Assembly: GCF_004564375.1 (NCBI RefSeq)
Contig: NZ_CP038267.1
Location: 310,001-374,000, forward strand
Source: Nocardioides euryhalodurans
GTDB taxonomy: Bacteria > Actinomycetota > Actinomycetes > Propionibacteriales > Nocardioidaceae
Direction of reading: 5' to 3'
DNA: 64,000 nt
How positions within the stretch are numbered: position 1 is the first letter of the stretch; each line of letters opens with the position of its first letter. Of this stretch, positions 40,954-51,467 are shown in pieces. The position numbers and the translations under genes were made by a program. The notes beneath the pieces are model-generated. The model had not been told where the DNA came from. It worked only from the letters and a program-made list of their open reading frames with translations, and made no database searches.

Positions 40954-43900
40954 GTGATCCGTCGAACCATCGCGGCCACCGCCGCGGCCGTCCTGATGAT
41001 CGGCCTGGTACCGGCCGCCGACGCAGCTCCGGGTGAGGCCGCACCCGATCAGCGCGTGCCGAAGCTGAAGCAGGCCGACGCCACCCTGACCGAGTCTCGC
41101 GACAAGGGCGCCGTGCTCTCGCTCGGCGAGGGCTCGGGGCGTGAGCTCTACCTCGTCCAGCTCGAGGACGCGGCCGTCCCGACCTACACCGGCGGGGTCA
41201 AGGGCCTCGCCCCGGTGCAGGCGGAGGGCCGGGCATTCGCGCCCGAGGCCGGCCGCGAGCGCGCCTACCGCGACTACGTGGTCGACCAGCAGGCCGAGCT
41301 GCGCTCGGGCATCGCCGAGGTCACCGGCAGCGCCCCGCGGGTGCGGTTCAGCTACACCGACGCGCTCAACGGCATGGCGGTGAGCCTGACCCGCGAGGAG
41401 GCGCGCGAGGTGGCCGGACTCGACGGCGTGGCCGCCGTCCAGGTCGACGAGGAGCGCCAGCTCCAGACCGACGTCGGTCCCGAGTGGATCGGCGCCCCGA
41501 GCATCTGGGACGGCACTGCCACGCCCAGCGGCGACGGCACCAAGGGCGAAGGCGTGGTCGCGGGCATCCTCGACTCCGGCATCAACGCCGCCAACCCGTC
41601 GTTCCACGACGTGGTCCCCGTCGAGGACGGTGGTGACGGCTACGACCACGAGAACCCGCGCGGCTCGGGCACGTACGTCGGCGTCTGCGACAGCACGAAC
41701 CCGAACTACAACCCCGACTTCGAGTGCAACGACAAGCTGATCGGCGCCTGGGACTTCGCCCCCGCCGACAACGCCGCGGTGGGCTACGCCTACGACGAGG
41801 ACGGCCACGGCACGCACACCGCCTCCACCACCGCCGGCAACCAGGTCGACGCGACGACCTACAGCGCCGAGGAGGACCCTGCCGAGCGGTTCCAGACCAC
41901 GGAGAACATCAAGGGGGTCGCACCCCACGCCAACGTCATCGCCTACGACGTGTGCGCCGGCGGCTGCCCGCTGACGGCGATCATCGCCGGCATCGACCAG
42001 GCGATCGCCGACGAGGTCGACGTCATCAACTACTCGATCGGCAGCGCCGCCCCGTCCAACCCGTGGAGCGACCCGGACGCCCTGGGCTTCCTCAACGCCC
42101 GCGCCGCCGGGATCCACGTCGCCACCTCGGCCGGCAACAGCGGTCCGGGTGCCGCGACCGTCGGCTCCCCGGGCGACGTCCCGTGGATGACCACCGTGGG
42201 CGCCACCCAGCACAACCGGCAGTGGCAGGCCAACGTGGAGGGGATCACCGCTGACGGCGGCGCCACCCACCCCGACATCCAGGGCCTGGCCTTCGCCAAC
42301 GCGAGCGACGGTGCCTACCCGCTCGTCGACGCCGCCGACCTGGGCAGCAACCTCTGCATCGCCAGCGAGCTGGCCGGCGAGGACCTCACCGGGCAGATCG
42401 TGGTCTGCGAGCGTGGCAACACCGGTCGCGTCGAGAAGGGCCAGGTCGTCGCCGACCTGGGCGCCGAGGGCATGGTGCTGATGAACGACGCGGCCAGCGG
42501 CGACTCGCTCAACGCCGACCCGCACGCCCTGCCCGCGGTCCACATCACCCACGACGACGGCGTCGCCCTGGAGGAGTGGATGGACACCGTCGAAGGTGAG
42601 CAGGCCTCGCTCTCCGGTGGTGTCGAGTACATCGGTGACGACGTCGCCGACATCATGGCCGGCTTCTCCAGCCGCGGTCCCAACCGTGCGGTCGAGCTGA
42701 TCAGCCCGAGCATCTCCGCTCCGGGAGTCGACATCCTGGCCGGCAACGGCGTCGACAACGAGGTCAGCTGGGGCTTCATCTCCGGCACCTCGATGGCCAG
42801 CCCCCACGTGGCGGGCTCGTTCGCGCTGCTCGCAGCCGAGCACCCGGACTGGACGCCCGCCGAGGCGCAGTCCGCCCTGATGACGACGTCCTTCACCGAC
42901 GTCACCGACACCGACGGCTCCGAGGCCGACTGGTTCGACATGGGCTCCGGCCGCGCCGACCTGACCAAGGCGGCGGACGCCGGGCTCGTCCTCGACGTCA
43001 CCGAGGAGGACTACCGCGCCTCCGACCCGACGCTGGGTGGCGACGTCAAGGAGCTCAACACCGCGAGCATGGCCAACAGCCAGTGCCTCGAGACGTGCAC
43101 CTGGACGCGAACCGTCACGGCCACCGAGACCGGTGCCGGTGACTGGACGGCCGCAGGAGCGGCCGTCAGCGACGGCATCGACGTCACCGTGGAGCCGGCC
43201 TCCTTCACCCTCGCCGCCGGCGAGACGCAGGAGATCACCGTCACCGCCGACGTGACCGGGTCCTCCACCGAGGACTACCAGTTCGGCAACGTCACCCTGA
43301 TGCCTGCCGGCGGGTCCGAGGCGCCGGCAGCACACCTGCCGGTGGCCGCGCTGCCGTCGACCGGCGTCTTCGCCCAGGACTCGATCGACATCGACACCCG
43401 GCGTGACGCCGGCTCCCAGGAGTCCGAGCCCATCGAGGCCGTCGAGATCACCGACCTCGACATCGAGGCCAACGGCCTGGTTCCGGCGGAGGTCCAGGAG
43501 CTGGCCGTCCCACAGGACACCACCAACGACGACCCGTACGACGGCAACGGCACGCAGTTCGTCACCGTGACCGCGCCCGAGGGCGCCACGCGGCTGATCG
43601 CCAACCTCACCGACGCCACCGCACCCGACTTCGACCTCTTCGTGGGCAAGGGCGACACGCCCAGTGCCGCCACCGAGGTCGCGTCGAGCGCCTCCGGCGG
43701 ATCGGCGGAGAGCGTCGACCTCCCGCTCGGGGAGGGCGACGCGGGAACCTGGTGGGTGCTGGTCCAGAACTGGGAGGCCAGCAGCCCGACGGCCACCGAC
43801 ACCGTCGACCTGGAGACCGCCGTGGTCGCGGGCGACGCCGGCAACCTGCGGGCCGAGGGGCCGGCGACCAACCCGGTGGGAGAGCCGTTCACGATCCGTA

Positions 43901-45372
43901 CCTTCTGGGACGAGCCCGAGATGGACGCGGGCGAGACCTGGTACGGGTCGGTGACGATCAGCGCAGCCCCGGGCGGGTCGGAGATCGGCACGCTCCCGGT
44001 GACGGTCAACCGGTTCGAGGACGACGTCACCAAGACGGTCGACGCCGAGTCCGCCGCGCCGGGCGACACGCTCACCTACACGGTCGACGTGCTGCCCAAC
44101 GTGACCCCGGAGGACCTGACCTACACCTTCGAGGACACGCTGCCCGAGGGCACCACCTACGTCGAGGGCTCGGGTCCCGACGGTGCGACCTTCGAGGACG
44201 GGGTGCTCGGCTGGACCGCCGAGATGCCGAGCCCGGTGGGAGTCGAGAAGCCCTACGACGTGACCACCAGCGCCAACGACCCCTCCTGCGTGCACCCGTT
44301 CTCGGGTGAGGCGGAGTTCGTCGACCTCGGGGAGTTCGGCATCGGCACGGACCCGGCCGTGGAGGGCGACAGCGTGCTGTTCACTGCCTTCGCGAGCGAC
44401 TCCTTCGGGTTCTACGAGGACAGCCACCAGGGGCTCGGGTTCACCGACGACGGCTTCGTCACCTACGGGGACGAGGGCTACGGCGGCAACCCGTTCATCA
44501 ACCAGGAGGTGCCCAACGCGGCGCTGCCCAACAACCTGGCCGCCGGTCTCTGGCAGGACATGCAGCTGCTCCACGACGCGGGCAGCGACGCGGGCGTGCG
44601 CATCGCCCAGGCCGGTGACCTCAAGCTGATCCAGTTCGACGGCATGCGGTTGGCCGGCGACAAGTCCGGGCGGCTCGGCACGACCGACTTCCAGGTGGCC
44701 CAGGTCGCCGGGAGCCGCGACCTCGCCTTCGCCTACGACAACGTCGACGGACCGATCGACGACGTCACCATCGGCACCGAGAACGCCGACGGCAGCAACG
44801 GCCAGGCCCTGGTCAACAGCGGCGACGCCTCCGGCACCATCGGGGACGACACCGTGGTGTGCATGACCTACAACACCCTCTTCGACCCGGCACAGTTCAC
44901 CTACCAGGTGACGGTCGACGAGGGGGTGGCCGGTGGACAGGTCCTCACCAACGCGCTGGTGCACACCACCGACAACGAGGGTGCGCAGCCCGTCACCGTC
45001 GAGGAGGACGTCACCGTCGAGGAGGCCCTGGCTGCCGTCACCGTGGTCAAGCGGCGCGACGCGAAGGAGCCCCGCCGCGACGGCGTGGTCGTGTTCCGTC
45101 GGCCCGCCTCGGCCGTGGGCGAGCGGCTCACGGTGTCCTACGACGTCTCCGGCACGGCCCGCCGCGGGCGCGACTTCCGGGGGCTCGACGGCACCGTGAC
45201 GTTCCGTGCGCAGGCACGGACGGCGCGCGAGCTGGTCAAGGTCGTCAACCGGAGGGGCAAGCAGCCCACCCGGGTCGTCAAGGTCCGGCTCACCCCCGAG
45301 GAGACCTACACCCTCGGCCGGCCGCGCGTGGCGCGCGTGCGGATCCTCGACGCCTCGAGGAGGGGCCGCTGA
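40954..45372 (+). CDS. Giant secreted subtilisin-like protease (S8), copy 1
   Basis: 1472 residues. Signal peptide (IRRTIAATAAAVLMIGLVPAADA), I9 inhibitor-like region (~55-175), and S8 domain with Asp207 (GILDSGIN), His285 (GHGTHTAS), oxyanion Asn395 (SAGNSGPG) and Ser613 (SGTSMASPHVAG). A PA domain is inserted between Asn395 and Ser613 (~440-545). The tail includes Fn3-like, conserved-repeat and a C-terminal Calx-beta-like domain. Likely extracellular protease. GTG start; the leader CCAGTGGGGA and start sequence TGACGTGATCCGTCGAACC recur in copy 2. Confidence 0.92.
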   Translation: MIRRTIAATAAAVLMIGLVPAADAAPGEAAPDQRVPKLKQADATLTESRDKGAVLSLGEGSGRELYLVQLEDAAVPTYTGGVKGLAPVQAEGRAFAPEAGRERAYRDYVVDQQAELRSGIAEVTGSAPRVRFSYTDALNGMAVSLTREEAREVAGLDGVAAVQVDEERQLQTDVGPEWIGAPSIWDGTATPSGDGTKGEGVVAGILDSGINAANPSFHDVVPVEDGGDGYDHENPRGSGTYVGVCDSTNPNYNPDFECNDKLIGAWDFAPADNAAVGYAYDEDGHGTHTASTTAGNQVDATTYSAEEDPAERFQTTENIKGVAPHANVIAYDVCAGGCPLTAIIAGIDQAIADEVDVINYSIGSAAPSNPWSDPDALGFLNARAAGIHVATSAGNSGPGAATVGSPGDVPWMTTVGATQHNRQWQANVEGITADGGATHPDIQGLAFANASDGAYPLVDAADLGSNLCIASELAGEDLTGQIVVCERGNTGRVEKGQVVADLGAEGMVLMNDAASGDSLNADPHALPAVHITHDDGVALEEWMDTVEGEQASLSGGVEYIGDDVADIMAGFSSRGPNRAVELISPSISAPGVDILAGNGVDNEVSWGFISGTSMASPHVAGSFALLAAEHPDWTPAEAQSALMTTSFTDVTDTDGSEADWFDMGSGRADLTKAADAGLVLDVTEEDYRASDPTLGGDVKELNTASMANSQCLETCTWTRTVTATETGAGDWTAAGAAVSDGIDVTVEPASFTLAAGETQEITVTADVTGSSTEDYQFGNVTLMPAGGSEAPAAHLPVAALPSTGVFAQDSIDIDTRRDAGSQESEPIEAVEITDLDIEANGLVPAEVQELAVPQDTTNDDPYDGNGTQFVTVTAPEGATRLIANLTDATAPDFDLFVGKGDTPSAATEVASSASGGSAESVDLPLGEGDAGTWWVLVQNWEASSPTATDTVDLETAVVAGDAGNLRAEGPATNPVGEPFTIRTFWDEPEMDAGETWYGSVTISAAPGGSEIGTLPVTVNRFEDDVTKTVDAESAAPGDTLTYTVDVLPNVTPEDLTYTFEDTLPEGTTYVEGSGPDGATFEDGVLGWTAEMPSPVGVEKPYDVTTSANDPSCVHPFSGEAEFVDLGEFGIGTDPAVEGDSVLFTAFASDSFGFYEDSHQGLGFTDDGFVTYGDEGYGGNPFINQEVPNAALPNNLAAGLWQDMQLLHDAGSDAGVRIAQAGDLKLIQFDGMRLAGDKSGRLGTTDFQVAQVAGSRDLAFAYDNVDGPIDDVTIGTENADGSNGQALVNSGDASGTIGDDTVVCMTYNTLFDPAQFTYQVTVDEGVAGGQVLTNALVHTTDNEGAQPVTVEEDVTVEEALAAVTVVKRRDAKEPRRDGVVVFRRPASAVGERLTVSYDVSGTARRGRDFRGLDGTVTFRAQARTARELVKVVNRRGKQPTRVVKVRLTPEETYTLGRPRVARVRILDASRRGR

Positions 45373-45391
45373 GGTCTCGGGCACCGCAACA

Positions 45392-45433
45392 GCCGACCGG
45401 CCGGTCATCCTTCGGGGTGGCCGTCCGGTCGGC
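45392..45433 (+). terminator. Hairpin after subtilase copy 1
   Basis: GCCGACCGG at 45392-45400 pairs with CCGGTCGGC at 45425-45433, with further partial pairing inside. It starts 20 bp after the stop and precedes the second subtilase leader. Confidence 0.6.
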
Positions 45434-45544
45434 GTTGATTTCGGCAACTCGACGTGAGCAGGAACACTGTGCCAGTACCCTCGGGGAGTGTCCCGGGGCG
45501 GGCGCCGCGGGCGTTGCGCACACTGTCCAGTGGGAGAACCTGAC

Positions 45545-48500
45545 GTGATCCGTCGAACCGTCGTGCTCTCGGTCGTGGCCGTGCTGACCCTCGGGACGGT
45601 CCCGGCTGCCGTCGCGTCCCCGGGCGGCACGTCCGACTCCGTGCCGTCGACGGTCGAGCCCGTGGCGGTGAGCCCGGCTGCGGAGCCGGAACCGGTGCTC
45701 TCGTTGGGGGACGGGCCTGGCCGCGAGCTCTACATCGTGCAGCTCGAGGGCGACGCCGTCCCCAGCTACACCGGCGGCGTCAAGGGGCTGGCTCCCGTGC
45801 AGACCCAGGGGCGGAGCTTCTCGCCCGAGGCCGCCCGTGAGGAGGCCTACCGCGACCACCTCGTCGACGAGCAGGCCGACGTACGCCGTGACATCGCCGA
45901 CGTCACCGGTCGGACCACCACGGTGACCTTCTCCTACACCGACGCCCTCAACGGCTTCGCGCTCCCGCTCACCCGCGAGGAGGCGCGCGAGGTGGCCGGC
46001 CTCGACGGCGTGGTCGCCGTCCAGGTCCAGCAGGAGCGGCAGCCGCAGACCGACGTCGGACCCGAGTGGATCGGGGCGCCGGGCATCTGGGACGGCACCG
46101 CCACCCCGAGCGGCGCCGGTACCAAGGGCGAGGGCGTCGTGATCGGCGTCCTCGACACGGGCATCAACGCCGCCAACCCGGCCTTCGCCGCGACCGTGCC
46201 TGGGGCGGCCGGTGGTGACGACTACGTCGTCCAGAACCCCCGTGGGCGGTTCTACGGTGCCTGCGACCCGACGTCGGCGGTCTACCGGCCCGGGTGGGGC
46301 TGCACGGACAAGCTGATCGGGGCCTGGGACTTCGCCCCCGGTGACGACACCGGCTCCAACGGCGTCGGCTACGGCTACGACGACACCGGTCACGGCACGC
46401 ACACCGCCTCCACCGCCGCCGGCAACCAGGTCCGCGCCACCGTGTCCATGGCAGGGGCCGGGACGACCCCGGAGACCGTGGAGCGTGTCGTGAAGGGCGT
46501 CGCGCCCCACGCCAACGTGATCGCCTACGACGTCTGCTCCGGGGGCTGCCCCGAGGCGGCGATCGTCGCGGGCATCGACCAGGCGATCGCCGACGGGGTC
46601 GACGTCATCAACTACTCCATCGGCGGCGACACGCCGTCCGCGGCCTGGACCGATCCCGATGCGACCGGCCTGCTCAACGCACGCGCCGCGGGCATCCACG
46701 TGGCAGCCTCCGCCGGCAACGGTGGCCCCGGACCGGGCACGATGGGGTCGCCCGGCGACGTGCCGTGGCTCACCTCCGTGGCCTCCACCAGCCACAACCG
46801 TGCGTGGCGGGCCGAGGTCGAGCAGATCACGGCGGACGGGGGTGCGACCCGACCCGACATCGACGGACTGTCGTTCTCCGGCGCCACCGACGGAGCCTTC
46901 CCGCTGGTCGACGCCGGCGACATCGGGAGCAACCGCTGCCTGGCCGAGGCCCTGGTCGGTGTCGACCTCACCGGCACGATCGTCGTCTGCGAGACCGGGA
47001 TCACCGGGCGGACCGTCAAGGGCTCCGTGGTCAAGGCCCTCGGTGCCGAGGGGATGATCCTCATGAACGGGTCCAACCTGGGGAGCTCGCTCAACGCCGA
47101 TGCCCACGCCCTCCCCGCGGTGCACATCACCCACGCCGACGGGCTCGCGCTGGAGATGTGGATGGACGCCGTCGCGGGCGAAAGAGCCTCCATCTCGGCT
47201 GGTGAGGAGCACCTCGGCGCGGACGTCGCCGACGTCCTGGCCGCGTCGTCGGGACGTGGCCCGAACCGAGCCGTCGACATCGTCAGCCCGAGCCTGTCGG
47301 CTCCCGGGGTGGACGTCCTGGCCGGCGACGGGACCGCCAACCAGGTGCGGTGGGGCTTCCGGTCCGGCACCTCGATGGCCAGCCCCCACGTGGCGGGCTC
47401 GCTGGCGCTGCTCGCCGCGAGCCATCCCGACTGGACGCCGGCCGAGGCGCAGTCCGCGCTGATGACGACGGCGTCGACCGGCGTCAGGAACGCCGACGGA
47501 TCCGCCGCCGACTGGTTCGGCATGGGCTCCGGCCGCGTCGACCTCACCCGGGCTGCCGACGCCGGGCTGGTGCTGGACGAGACCGAGGGCGACTACCTCG
47601 GCGCGAACCCGGCGGGAGGCGGCGACGTCACGGAGCTCAACCTCGCGAGCATGGCCGACAGCGACTGCCGTGGCACCTGCACCTGGACCCGGACGGTGAC
47701 GGCCACGGAGACCGGTGCAGGCTCGTGGACCGCCCAGGGGACCGGAGCCACCGACGGCATCAAGGTGACGATCACGCCGGCGTCCTTCACCCTCGCACCC
47801 GGTGCCACGCAGCAGCTCACGATCACGGCCGACGTGGCCGGCGCGCCGACCGACGACCACCTGCTCGGCACCGTCACCCTGACCCCCGGCGCAGGCTCTG
47901 CGGCACCGGCGGCGCACCTGCCCGTCGCCGCACGGCCCGCGACCGGCTTCTGGGCCGGCGGCTCGGTCGCCATCCGTACCCGACGTGACACCGGATCCCA
48001 CGTGTCGGCTCCGATCGCCGCCGCCGCTGCGGGCGTGCAGGTCGAGGCGAGCCGCCTCGTCCCTGCCAGCACCCAGGCCCTGACGATCCCCCAGGACACC
48101 ACCAACAGCAATCCCTACGACGCGAACGGTCGGCAGGTCATCGCGGTGCCCGTGGCCGCAGGTGCGACGCGCCTGGTGGCCGAGGTCGCCGCGACGACCG
48201 CACAGGACGTCGACCTCTACGTCGGGACCGGGCCCACGCCCAGTGCCGCCACCGAGGTCGCGTCAAGCGTCTCGAGCGGAGCCGCGGAGCGCATCGACCT
48301 GCCGCTGGGTGCGAGCGACGCAGGCCCGTGGTGGATCCTGGTCCAGAACCGGACCGCGAGCGCCCCGGGGGGAGCGACCGGGTCGACCTCCAGCACGCCG
48401 TGGTCTCGGGCGCGCCCGGGAACCTCAGCGCCCAGCGCCAGGCCTCCAACACGATCCGGACCTCGTGGGACGAGCGGGCGATCCGTGCCGGCCGGACGTG

Positions 48501-48915
48501 GTACGGCACGCTGGCCCTCAGCTCCGGGACGACGGGCGGACCTCTCGGCATGGTCCCCGTGACGCTCACCCGGCTGGACGACATCATCAAGCTGGCCGGG
48601 AGGAGGGACGCCCGACAGCCGCGCAGCAACGGGTACTTCGTCCTCGAGCGGCCCGGCTACGCGCTGGGCGAGCGGCTCAGGGTCACCTACCGGGTCCGCG
48701 GCACGGCCCGCGCCGGGCGGGACTACCGCCGGCTCGACGGGGTCGCCACCTTCCGCCCCGGAGCCCGCACCACCCGCGAGGTCGTCCGCGTCATCAACCG
48801 CAAGGGCACGCAGGGCCCCAAGGTGGTCAAGGTGAGGCTGACCAGGGGGACCGGCTACACCGTGGGCCGCCCGGGAGCCACACGGGTCGTGATCCGCGAC
48901 GCGCGGACACGCTGA
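45545..48915 (+). pseudogene. Secreted subtilisin-like protease (S8), copy 2, frameshifted
   Basis: The first 940 or so codons encode a paralogue of copy 1: signal peptide, Asp204, His283, Ser610 (GTSMASPHVAG), PA domain and Fn3-like region. At the G6 tract 48367-48372 the frame shifts; adding one G gives SAPGGSDRVDL, which aligns without gaps to copy 1 (SSPTATDTVDL), and continues to a Calx-beta-like C terminus (GYFVLERPGYALGERLRVTYRV) ending at 48915. As written, translation ends early at 48562. If restored, it would encode ~1123 residues and lack the ~350-residue middle block of copy 1. Either a pseudogene, a phase-variable gene or a sequencing error. Confidence 0.85.
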
Positions 48916-49009
48916 CACCCTGAGACGGTGGGGCGAGACCGGGGGAACCGGGCGGACCGCCGGGCCGTCCCACCCCTGTCCGGATGCCGACACCTCGGGA
49001 GGCAGCACC

Positions 49010-49402
49010 ATGCGTACGACCGCTCTCGCCCTGCTCTGTGCCACGCTGGTCCTCGCGGCCTGCGGGACCGAGCAGTCCGCCACCGACCCGGAGGGAAGTG
49101 AGGAGACCGTGCCGTCCAGCGAGTCTCCGGAGCCCTCGGCAGGGTCGGGCTCACCCGTGGTCGAGCAGGCCATGGCCGACCTCGCCCGTCGGCTCGACGT
49201 GGCGGCCGACGAGATCGCCGTCGACTCGGAGGAGGCCGTCACCTGGAACGACGGCAGCCTCGGCTGCGCCGAGAAGGGGATGATGTACACCCAGGCCCTG
49301 GTCGAGGGCAGCCGGATCGTCCTCAGCGTGGACGGGACGACCTACGAGTACCACTCCGGCGGCAACCGGGCGCCGTTCCTGTGCCCGAAGCCGACCCAGT
49401 AG
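49010..49402 (+). CDS. Small lipoprotein of unknown function
   Basis: 130 residues. Lipobox LVLAAC at residues 13-18, an acidic Ser/Glu-rich linker, then a compact domain with WNDGSLGCAEKGMMYTQALVEGSRIVLSVDGTTYEYHSGG and LCPKP. Two Cys could form a disulfide. A similar domain occurs in many secreted proteins of unknown role. SD GGGAGG before the ATG. Convergent with def. Confidence 0.8.
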   Translation: MRTTALALLCATLVLAACGTEQSATDPEGSEETVPSSESPEPSAGSGSPVVEQAMADLARRLDVAADEIAVDSEEAVTWNDGSLGCAEKGMMYTQALVEGSRIVLSVDGTTYEYHSGGNRAPFLCPKPTQ

Positions 49403-49413
49403 CGGCTCCGGAG

Positions 49414-50007
49414 TCAGGCCGGCCAGTCGGGCGGGAAGTCGTCGACCGCCTGGTCATGCGCCTTCTGCAGCTTCTTGCGGGCCTTCGTCGCGAGCCGGTC
49501 ACCGAAGACCGTGCCGCGGGTGTGGTCGGTCTCGTGCTGGAGGCAGCGGGCCAGCAGGCCGTCGCCGCTGAACTCCACCGGCTCTCCGTCGAGCCCGGTG
49601 CCCGTCACGGTGGCCCGGTCGGGTCGCGCGAGGGGGACGAAGGCGCCCGGGAAGGACAGGCAGCCCTCGTCGTCCTCGTCGAGCTGTCGGTCCTTGCCCT
49701 CCGGGAGGACCAGCTCGGGGTTGCAGACGACGCCCACGGTGCGCTCGCCGGACTCGTCGGGACAGTCGAAGACGAAGACCGCCCGGTCGACGCCGATCTG
49801 GCAGGCAGCCAGGCCGACTCCCTCGGCGGCGTACATCGTGGCGACCATGTCGGCGACCAGGGCGCCGAGCTCCTCGTCGTACACCTCGACCGGCGCCTGG
49901 GGGCGGTGCATGACGGGCGTGCCCCAGCGGGTGACCGGGCGGACCGTGCCGCCCGTCGGGAGGGGACCGTGCGGCGCGTGCTCCGGCGGGGAGGTCGGGT
50001 CGGGCAT
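49414..50007 (-). CDS. def: Peptide deformylase
   Basis: 197 residues. All three motifs of the family: GVGLAACQIG, EGCLSFPG, and QHETDHTRG with the two metal-binding His and catalytic Glu. Removes the N-formyl group from nascent proteins. Start MPDPTSPPEH; TAGGCT on the minus strand ends 7 nt before the ATG. The acyl-CoA dehydrogenase operon starts 96 bp away on the other strand. Confidence 0.95.
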   Translation of the reverse strand: MPDPTSPPEHAPHGPLPTGGTVRPVTRWGTPVMHRPQAPVEVYDEELGALVADMVATMYAAEGVGLAACQIGVDRAVFVFDCPDESGERTVGVVCNPELVLPEGKDRQLDEDDEGCLSFPGAFVPLARPDRATVTGTGLDGEPVEFSGDGLLARCLQHETDHTRGTVFGDRLATKARKKLQKAHDQAVDDFPPDWPA

Positions 50008-50077
50008 GGCGGCGAGCCTAGTGTCGCCCGGTGGGCGGTCTGTGACAGGGGACACCGGAGCGTCCTGTGACAGGTGG

Positions 50078-50096
50078 TGTAACTCGGAGTTACATT
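50078..50096. promoter_or_regulatory. Perfect 17-bp palindrome overlapping the promoter of the acyl-CoA dehydrogenase operon
   Basis: TGTAACTC-G-GAGTTACA at 50078-50094 has eight-base arms with no mismatch. TACATT (50091-50096) overlaps its right end and sits 6 nt before the ATG at 50103, as expected for a leaderless -10. Such a dyad is typical of TetR-family operators. The regulator is not identified in this window. Confidence 0.75.
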
Positions 50097-50102
50097 ACCT
50101 GC

Positions 50103-51467
50103 ATGTCCCTCACCAAGAACCTCAGGCCGGGCGGGAAGTTCGGCCTCGCCCGGGGCGAGTCGCGCGACCCGATCGGGTACGCCGTGGCGGCCCTCACCAA
50201 GGTGGCCCAGAGCGACCTGATCGACCGGATCGGGCTCCGCCGGACCGCCGAGCAGGCGGTCTTCACGGTCACCCGGAGCGGCTTCCGGACGGTGACGGCG
50301 GCGTCCCGGACGTTCACCCGCACCGGCTCGGCCGGCACCGACGGCGTCCGCGTGCCGGCTGCCGCGGCGCCCGGCACCTTCGACCTGACGCCCAGCGAGG
50401 ACGAGCAGATGCTCGTCGACGTGGTGGGCGAGTTCGCCGCCGAGGTGGTCCGGCCCGCAGCGGCTGCGGCCGACGACGCCTGCGCGGCCCCGGAGGCGCT
50501 GCTCGCCTCGAGCCTGGAGATCGGGCTGCCGCTGCTCGGCGTGCCCGAGTCGCTCGGCGGGATCTCCGAGGAGCGCTCGGCCATGGCCGGGACGCTCGTC
50601 GCCGAGGCGCTGTCCCGTGGCGACATGGGGCTGGCCGTCGCGGCGCTCGCGCCGGGGGCGGTCGCCACGGCGCTGTCGCTGTGGGGCAGCGAGCAGCAGC
50701 AGGCGACCTACCTCCCGGCGTTCACGGGTGTCGACGTGCCGGCCGCCGCGCTGGCGCTCAACGAGCCGACGGTCCTCTTCGACGTGCTCAGCCCGGCGAC
50801 CACGGCGGTCCGTGACGGCGACGGCTTCGTGCTCACGGGCGTGAAGTCGCAGGTGCCGCGGGGCGCCGAGGCCGAGCTGTTCGTCGTCGGCGCGGAGCTC
50901 GAGGGCCGGCCGGCGCTGTTCCTCGTCGAGTCCGGCACCGACGGCCTGGGCGTCGAGGGCGACCCGGCCATGGGGATCCGTGCCGCCTCGATGACGCGGC
51001 TGTCGCTCGACGGCGTCCGGATCCCTGCGGAGTCGTTGCTCGGCGCTGACGACGGCAGCACCTACACCGACTGCGTCCGGCTCTCCCGGCTCGCCTGGTG
51101 CGCCCTCGCGGTCGGGACCGGGCAGGCGGTGCTCGACTACGTCACGCCGTACGTCAAGGAGCGCGAGGCGTTCGGGGAGCCGGTGGCCCACCGGCAGTCG
51201 GTGGCGTTCATGGTCGCCGACATGGCGATCGAGCTGCAGGCGATGCGGCTGGTCACCTGGAAGGCGGCCTCGCGGGCCGCCGCGGGCAAGGACTTCGCGC
51301 GCGAGGTCTCCCTCGCGCGCACGCTCTGTGCGGACAAGGGCATGCGGATCGGGCTGGACGGCGTCCAGCTCCTCGGCGGCCACGGCTACGTCAAGGAGCA
51401 CCCGGTCGAGCGGTGGTATCGCGACCTGCGTGCCGTCGGCGTCATGGAAGGAAGCGTGCTGGTCTGA
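50103..51467 (+). CDS. Acyl-CoA dehydrogenase, subunit 1
   Basis: 454 residues. An N-terminal extension of about 90 residues precedes the ACAD fold. FAD-binding is suggested by the beta-domain phrase GFVLTGVKSQVPRGAEAELFVVGAE. The C terminus ends in AVGVMEGSVLV right where family members carry the base-containing EGT segment, so the Glu is in place. Its length and order with the next gene match FadE24-FadE23 of mycobacteria (comparison from memory). The TetR-type palindrome lies at its start, and the next gene overlaps it by one base. Confidence 0.87.
   Translation: MSLTKNLRPGGKFGLARGESRDPIGYAVAALTKVAQSDLIDRIGLRRTAEQAVFTVTRSGFRTVTAASRTFTRTGSAGTDGVRVPAAAAPGTFDLTPSEDEQMLVDVVGEFAAEVVRPAAAAADDACAAPEALLASSLEIGLPLLGVPESLGGISEERSAMAGTLVAEALSRGDMGLAVAALAPGAVATALSLWGSEQQQATYLPAFTGVDVPAAALALNEPTVLFDVLSPATTAVRDGDGFVLTGVKSQVPRGAEAELFVVGAELEGRPALFLVESGTDGLGVEGDPAMGIRAASMTRLSLDGVRIPAESLLGADDGSTYTDCVRLSRLAWCALAVGTGQAVLDYVTPYVKEREAFGEPVAHRQSVAFMVADMAIELQAMRLVTWKAASRAAAGKDFAREVSLARTLCADKGMRIGLDGVQLLGGHGYVKEHPVERWYRDLRAVGVMEGSVLV

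Noticed and set aside
40048..45630. A very long open frame on the minus strand opposite the first subtilase
   Set aside because: High GC content leaves antisense frames open; the plus strand has signal peptide and catalytic motifs, while the antisense translation has only low-complexity Gly/Val/Asp/Arg sequence.
48328..48562. The subtilase copy 2 C terminus as read in the first frame (ending at 48562)
   Set aside because: After the G6 tract this frame gives low-complexity Arg/Ser/Pro sequence unlike copy 1; the +1 frame matches copy 1.
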